DNA of 64,000 bases, from positions 62,001 to 126,000 of the forward strand of contig NZ_BMRF01000018.1 in the NCBI RefSeq assembly GCF_014648495.1, given 5' to 3'. Source of the DNA: Actinomadura cremea (lineage in GTDB: Bacteria; Actinomycetota; Actinomycetes; Streptosporangiales; Streptosporangiaceae). Of the stretch, positions 61,256 through 64,000 are shown one piece after another. The notes beneath the pieces were generated by a model that was not told where the DNA came from, made no database searches, and was given only the letters and a program-made list of their open reading frames with translations. Positions within the stretch are counted from its first letter, which is position 1. Each line of letters starts with the position of its first letter. The translations under genes were made by a program, and so were the position numbers.

Positions 61256-63331
61256 ATGACGCCGTATCCGCCCGCGCACCGCCAGGACATCGTCGAGGAG
61301 ATCCACGGACACCGGGTCGCCGACCCCTACCGCTGGCTCGAGGACGTCGACGACGACGACACCCGCGAGTGGCTCTCCGCCCAGGACGAGCTGTTCCACA
61401 AGTCCGTCGACGACCTCCCCGGGCGGAACGGGCTGCGGCGGCGGCTGCGCGAGCTGCTCGGCGCCGGCAGCGTCGGCGCCCCGATCTGGCGCGGCGACCG
61501 GCGGTTCTTCACCCGGCGCACCGCCGACCAGGAGCACCCCGTCCTGTACACGGTGGGGCCGGACGGCGCCGAGCGCGTCCTCGTCGACCCGATGGAGGTC
61601 GACCCGGCGGGCACCACCACGCTCGACGGCTGGCAGCCCGACAAGGAGGGCCGCCGCCTCGCCTACAAGATCTCCCAGGGCGGGGACGAGGAGTCGCTGC
61701 TGTACGTGCTGGACGTCGAGTCGGGCGAGCGGATCGAGGGGCCGATCGACCGCGCCCGCTACTCGTCCGTCGCGTGGCTGCCCGGCGGCCAGTCCTACTA
61801 CTACACGCGGCGCCTGCACGCCCGGGACGTCCCCGAGGGCGAGGAGCAGTACCACCGGCGCGTCTACCTGCACCGCGTCGGCACCGAGCCCGACACCGAC
61901 GACGTGCTGATCTTCGGTGAGGGCCGCGACAAGACGAACTACTACGGCGTCGGGGTCAGCCGCGACGGCCGCTGGCTCACGATCTCGTCCTCGCAGGGCA
62001 CCGCGCCCCGCAACGACCTGTGGATCGCCGATCTGGCCGCGTCCGCGCCCGAACGGCCGGAGCTGCGCGTCGTCCAGGAGGGCGTGGACGCCGAGACGGG
62101 CCTGCACATCGGACGGGACGGGCGCGCGTACGTCTTCACCGACCGCGACGCCCCGCGCGGGCGGCTCTGCGTCGCCGATCCGGCGGACCCGTCCCCCGGC
62201 ACGTGGACGGACCTGATCCCCGAGGACCCGGAGGCCGTCCTCAGCGACTTCGCGATCCTCGACGGGATGGAACGTCCCAAGCTCCTGGTCGGCTGGACGC
62301 GGCACGCGATCAGCGAGATCACCGTGCACGACCTGGAGACCGGCGAACGGCTCGGCGACGTCCCCACGCCGGGCCTCGGCTCGATCGGCGGGATCGTCGA
62401 GCGGCCGGAGGGCGGCCACGAGGCGTGGTTCGGCTACACCGACAACGTCACGCCCTCCTCCGTCCTGCGCTACGACGCGAGCACCGGCGAGACGGCGACG
62501 TGGGCGACCGCGCCCGGGAGCGTCGAGGTGCCCGAGATCGAGGCCCGCCAGGTCGTCTACACCTCGCGGGACGGCACGGACGTGCGGATGCTCGTGGTGT
62601 CCCGCCCGGACGCGTCGGGCCCGCGGCCCGCGATCCTGTACGGGTACGGCGGGTTCAACATCCCGCTCACCCCGGCGTACTCGGCGAGCATCCTCGCCTG
62701 GGTGGAGGCGGGCGGCGTCTACGCGATCGCGAACCTGCGCGGCGGCTCCGAGGAGGGCGAGGAGTGGCACCGCGCCGGCATGCGCGAGCACAAGCAGAAC
62801 GTGTTCGACGACTTCCACGCCGCCGCCGAGAAGCTCGTCGCCGACGGTCTCACCACCTCCTCGCGGCTGGCGATCTCGGGCGGGTCGAACGGCGGGCTGC
62901 TCGTCGGGGCCGCGCTCACGCAGCGTCCGGACCTCTACCGGGCCGTGGTGTGCTCGGCGCCCCTCCTCGACATGGTCCGGTACGAGCGGTTCGGTCTCGG
63001 CCAGACCTGGAACGACGAGTACGGGACGGCCGACGATCCCGAGGAGTTCGGCTGGCTGCTCGGCTACTCTCCCTACCACCACGTCCACCCCGGGACCGCC
63101 TACCCGGCGACGCTGTTCACCACGTTCGGCAGCGACACGCGCGTCGACCCGCTGCACGCCCGCAAGCTGTGCGCGGCGCTGCAGCACGCGACCGCGTCCG
63201 ACGCCCCGATCCTGCTGCGCAACGAGTCGGAGGTCGGGCACTCGGCCCGGTCGGTGTCCCGGTCGGTGGACCTGATGACCGACACCCTGTCCTTCATCGC
63301 GGCCTGGACGGGCCTGGCTCTGGACGAATGA
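61256..63331 (+). CDS. Prolyl oligopeptidase (S9A)
   Basis: 691-residue serine peptidase cleaving small peptides after proline. An N-terminal beta-propeller (about 60-420, e.g. GDEESLLYVLDVESGERIEGP) precedes the alpha/beta-hydrolase domain, with nucleophile S544 in GGSNGG. Further conserved parts are YGYGGFNIPLTPAYSA, FGSDTRVDPLHA (probable catalytic Asp627) and VGHSARS (H662). Cytoplasmic; no signal peptide. No ribosome site but TACAGT 7 nt before the ATG, so probably leaderless. Confidence 0.94.
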   Translation: MTPYPPAHRQDIVEEIHGHRVADPYRWLEDVDDDDTREWLSAQDELFHKSVDDLPGRNGLRRRLRELLGAGSVGAPIWRGDRRFFTRRTADQEHPVLYTVGPDGAERVLVDPMEVDPAGTTTLDGWQPDKEGRRLAYKISQGGDEESLLYVLDVESGERIEGPIDRARYSSVAWLPGGQSYYYTRRLHARDVPEGEEQYHRRVYLHRVGTEPDTDDVLIFGEGRDKTNYYGVGVSRDGRWLTISSSQGTAPRNDLWIADLAASAPERPELRVVQEGVDAETGLHIGRDGRAYVFTDRDAPRGRLCVADPADPSPGTWTDLIPEDPEAVLSDFAILDGMERPKLLVGWTRHAISEITVHDLETGERLGDVPTPGLGSIGGIVERPEGGHEAWFGYTDNVTPSSVLRYDASTGETATWATAPGSVEVPEIEARQVVYTSRDGTDVRMLVVSRPDASGPRPAILYGYGGFNIPLTPAYSASILAWVEAGGVYAIANLRGGSEEGEEWHRAGMREHKQNVFDDFHAAAEKLVADGLTTSSRLAISGGSNGGLLVGAALTQRPDLYRAVVCSAPLLDMVRYERFGLGQTWNDEYGTADDPEEFGWLLGYSPYHHVHPGTAYPATLFTTFGSDTRVDPLHARKLCAALQHATASDAPILLRNESEVGHSARSVSRSVDLMTDTLSFIAAWTGLALDE

Positions 63332-63473
63332 TCCGAGCGGCGTCGGCACGACCACCGTGCACGACCGCGTCCTCGCCCCGCTCCACCCCGAGGAGCGGTG
63401 GAGCCGCCGCGCAGCGCCGCCGGCCACGCCCCGGATCGGGCATCCGGGGCGTGATCCGGGGAAGCACCCACGC

Positions 63474-63998
63474 GTGGAGCCCTTGCTGACCTTCGGACAC
63501 GGCACGGCCGGGCGCGACGGGATCGTCCGGCTCCTGGACGGTGCCGGAGTGCGGTCGGTCGTGGACGTGCGGACCGCGCCGGGCAGCCGCCGCAACCCGG
63601 ACGTGATGCGCGACGCCCTGCGGGAGTGGCTCCCGGCCGCGGGGATCGGCTACCGCTGGGAGCGGCGGCTCGGCGGCTTCCGCCGGGCCGCGGCCGGCTC
63701 GCCCGACACGTTCTGGCGCAACGACTCCTTCCGCGGCTACGCCGGGCACACCCGCGACCCCGGTTTCCTCGCCGCCGTGGACGAGCTGCTGGACGGCGCG
63801 GAGCGGGACCGGACGGCCGTGATGTGCAGCGAGTCGGTGTGGTGGCGGTGCCACCGGCGGCTCATCGCGGACTTCGCGGTGCTGGCCCGCGGCCGTCCGG
63901 TGCTGCACCTCGCCCACGACGGGCGCCTCACCGAGCACCCGCCCACATCGGGTGCGCGGTTGCGCGAGGACGGCCTGCTCGTCTACGACGGCGAGTGA
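63474..63998 (+). CDS. DUF488-family protein
   Basis: 174 residues of the DUF488 family: LLTFGHGTAGRDGIVRLLDGAGVRSVVDVRTAPGSRRNP near the start, RRLGGFRRAA in the middle and MCSESVWWRCHRRLIAD with the conserved Cys-His later. The role of the family is not settled. The GTG at 63474 fits the family start; an in-frame ATG at 63357 adds a low-complexity extension and is less likely. The gene ends 2 bp before the window edge. Confidence 0.85.
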   Translation: MEPLLTFGHGTAGRDGIVRLLDGAGVRSVVDVRTAPGSRRNPDVMRDALREWLPAAGIGYRWERRLGGFRRAAAGSPDTFWRNDSFRGYAGHTRDPGFLAAVDELLDGAERDRTAVMCSESVWWRCHRRLIADFAVLARGRPVLHLAHDGRLTEHPPTSGARLREDGLLVYDGE

Positions 63999-64000
63999 TC

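Noticed and set aside
1-64000. Prophage, transposon or biosynthetic gene cluster in the window
   Set aside because: No integrase, transposase, terminal repeats, PKS or NRPS genes are seen; the genes look like ordinary chromosomal and accessory genes.

Overview
The window is very GC-rich with dense, short-gapped genes on both strands, many GTG starts, and family content typical of an actinomycete: an Rv2466c-like mycothiol-linked protein, a PucR-type regulator pair, SpoIIE-type phosphatases, a Ser/Thr kinase, an SCO6745-like protein and a Nur-type nickel box. A filamentous actinomycete of the Streptosporangiales/Thermomonosporaceae kind is the best guess (inference). I found no prophage, transposon, CRISPR array, rRNA or tRNA. 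About 52 protein genes can be supported.

Layout. 1-4.3 kb: a truncated M20 amidohydrolase divergent from a double-module Lrp regulator, a MarR regulator, and a GAF-PP2C phosphatase with a palindromic operator in front of it. 4.3-9.1 kb: hemerythrin with a sigma-B-like promoter, a ferritin-like protein, an SCO6745-like protein and a secreted hydrolase. 9.1-16.5 kb: the selenium block. A formate dehydrogenase alpha subunit is interrupted by an in-frame TGA (9711-9713) followed by a SECIS-type hairpin, and it converges on selA-selB-selD, which make and insert selenocysteine. 16.7-20.7 kb: a PucR-type regulator and a desaturase/fatty acyl-AMP ligase operon. 20.8-24.2 kb: a secreted lipase and an MFS transporter flank a CebR-type palindrome, followed by a winged-helix regulator. 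24.3-28.5 kb: a nitrilase-fold protein, a membrane-IPT protein and a secreted nuclease.

28.5-36.9 kb: small membrane protein, LLM flavin oxidoreductase, membrane protein, PucR regulator plus aldehyde dehydrogenase, HSL-type esterase, an unrecognised protein and a lipoprotein. 37.0-44.5 kb: carboxyltransferase fusion, orphan sensor kinase, Ser/Thr kinase, canonical PP2C phosphatase, a tiny basic protein, RpiB and a Q/P-rich membrane protein. 44.6-48.3 kb: the nickel block. A CooC-like ATPase lies behind a Zur-like site, and a CbiM-PDGLE-CbiQ-CbiO ECF importer lies behind a near-perfect Nur box.

48.4-64.0 kb: Rv2466c-like thioredoxin-fold protein with a TetR-like operator, aminopeptidase N, an unrecognised protein, 4-alpha-glucanotransferase, amidase, a NERD membrane protein with six tandem 12-bp repeats, dihydroxy-acid dehydratase (IlvD), DUF1330, FmdB zinc ribbon, HNH endonuclease, prolyl oligopeptidase and DUF488.

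The strongest stories are the selenoprotein formate dehydrogenase with its own decoding genes, the metal-responsive nickel module, and a theme of apparently leaderless genes in which a TAnnnT box lies 6-8 nt before the start codon. The most plausible candidate for an undescribed system is the winged-helix / nitrilase-fold / membrane-IPT trio at 23.4-26.6 kb, but its function is unknown.
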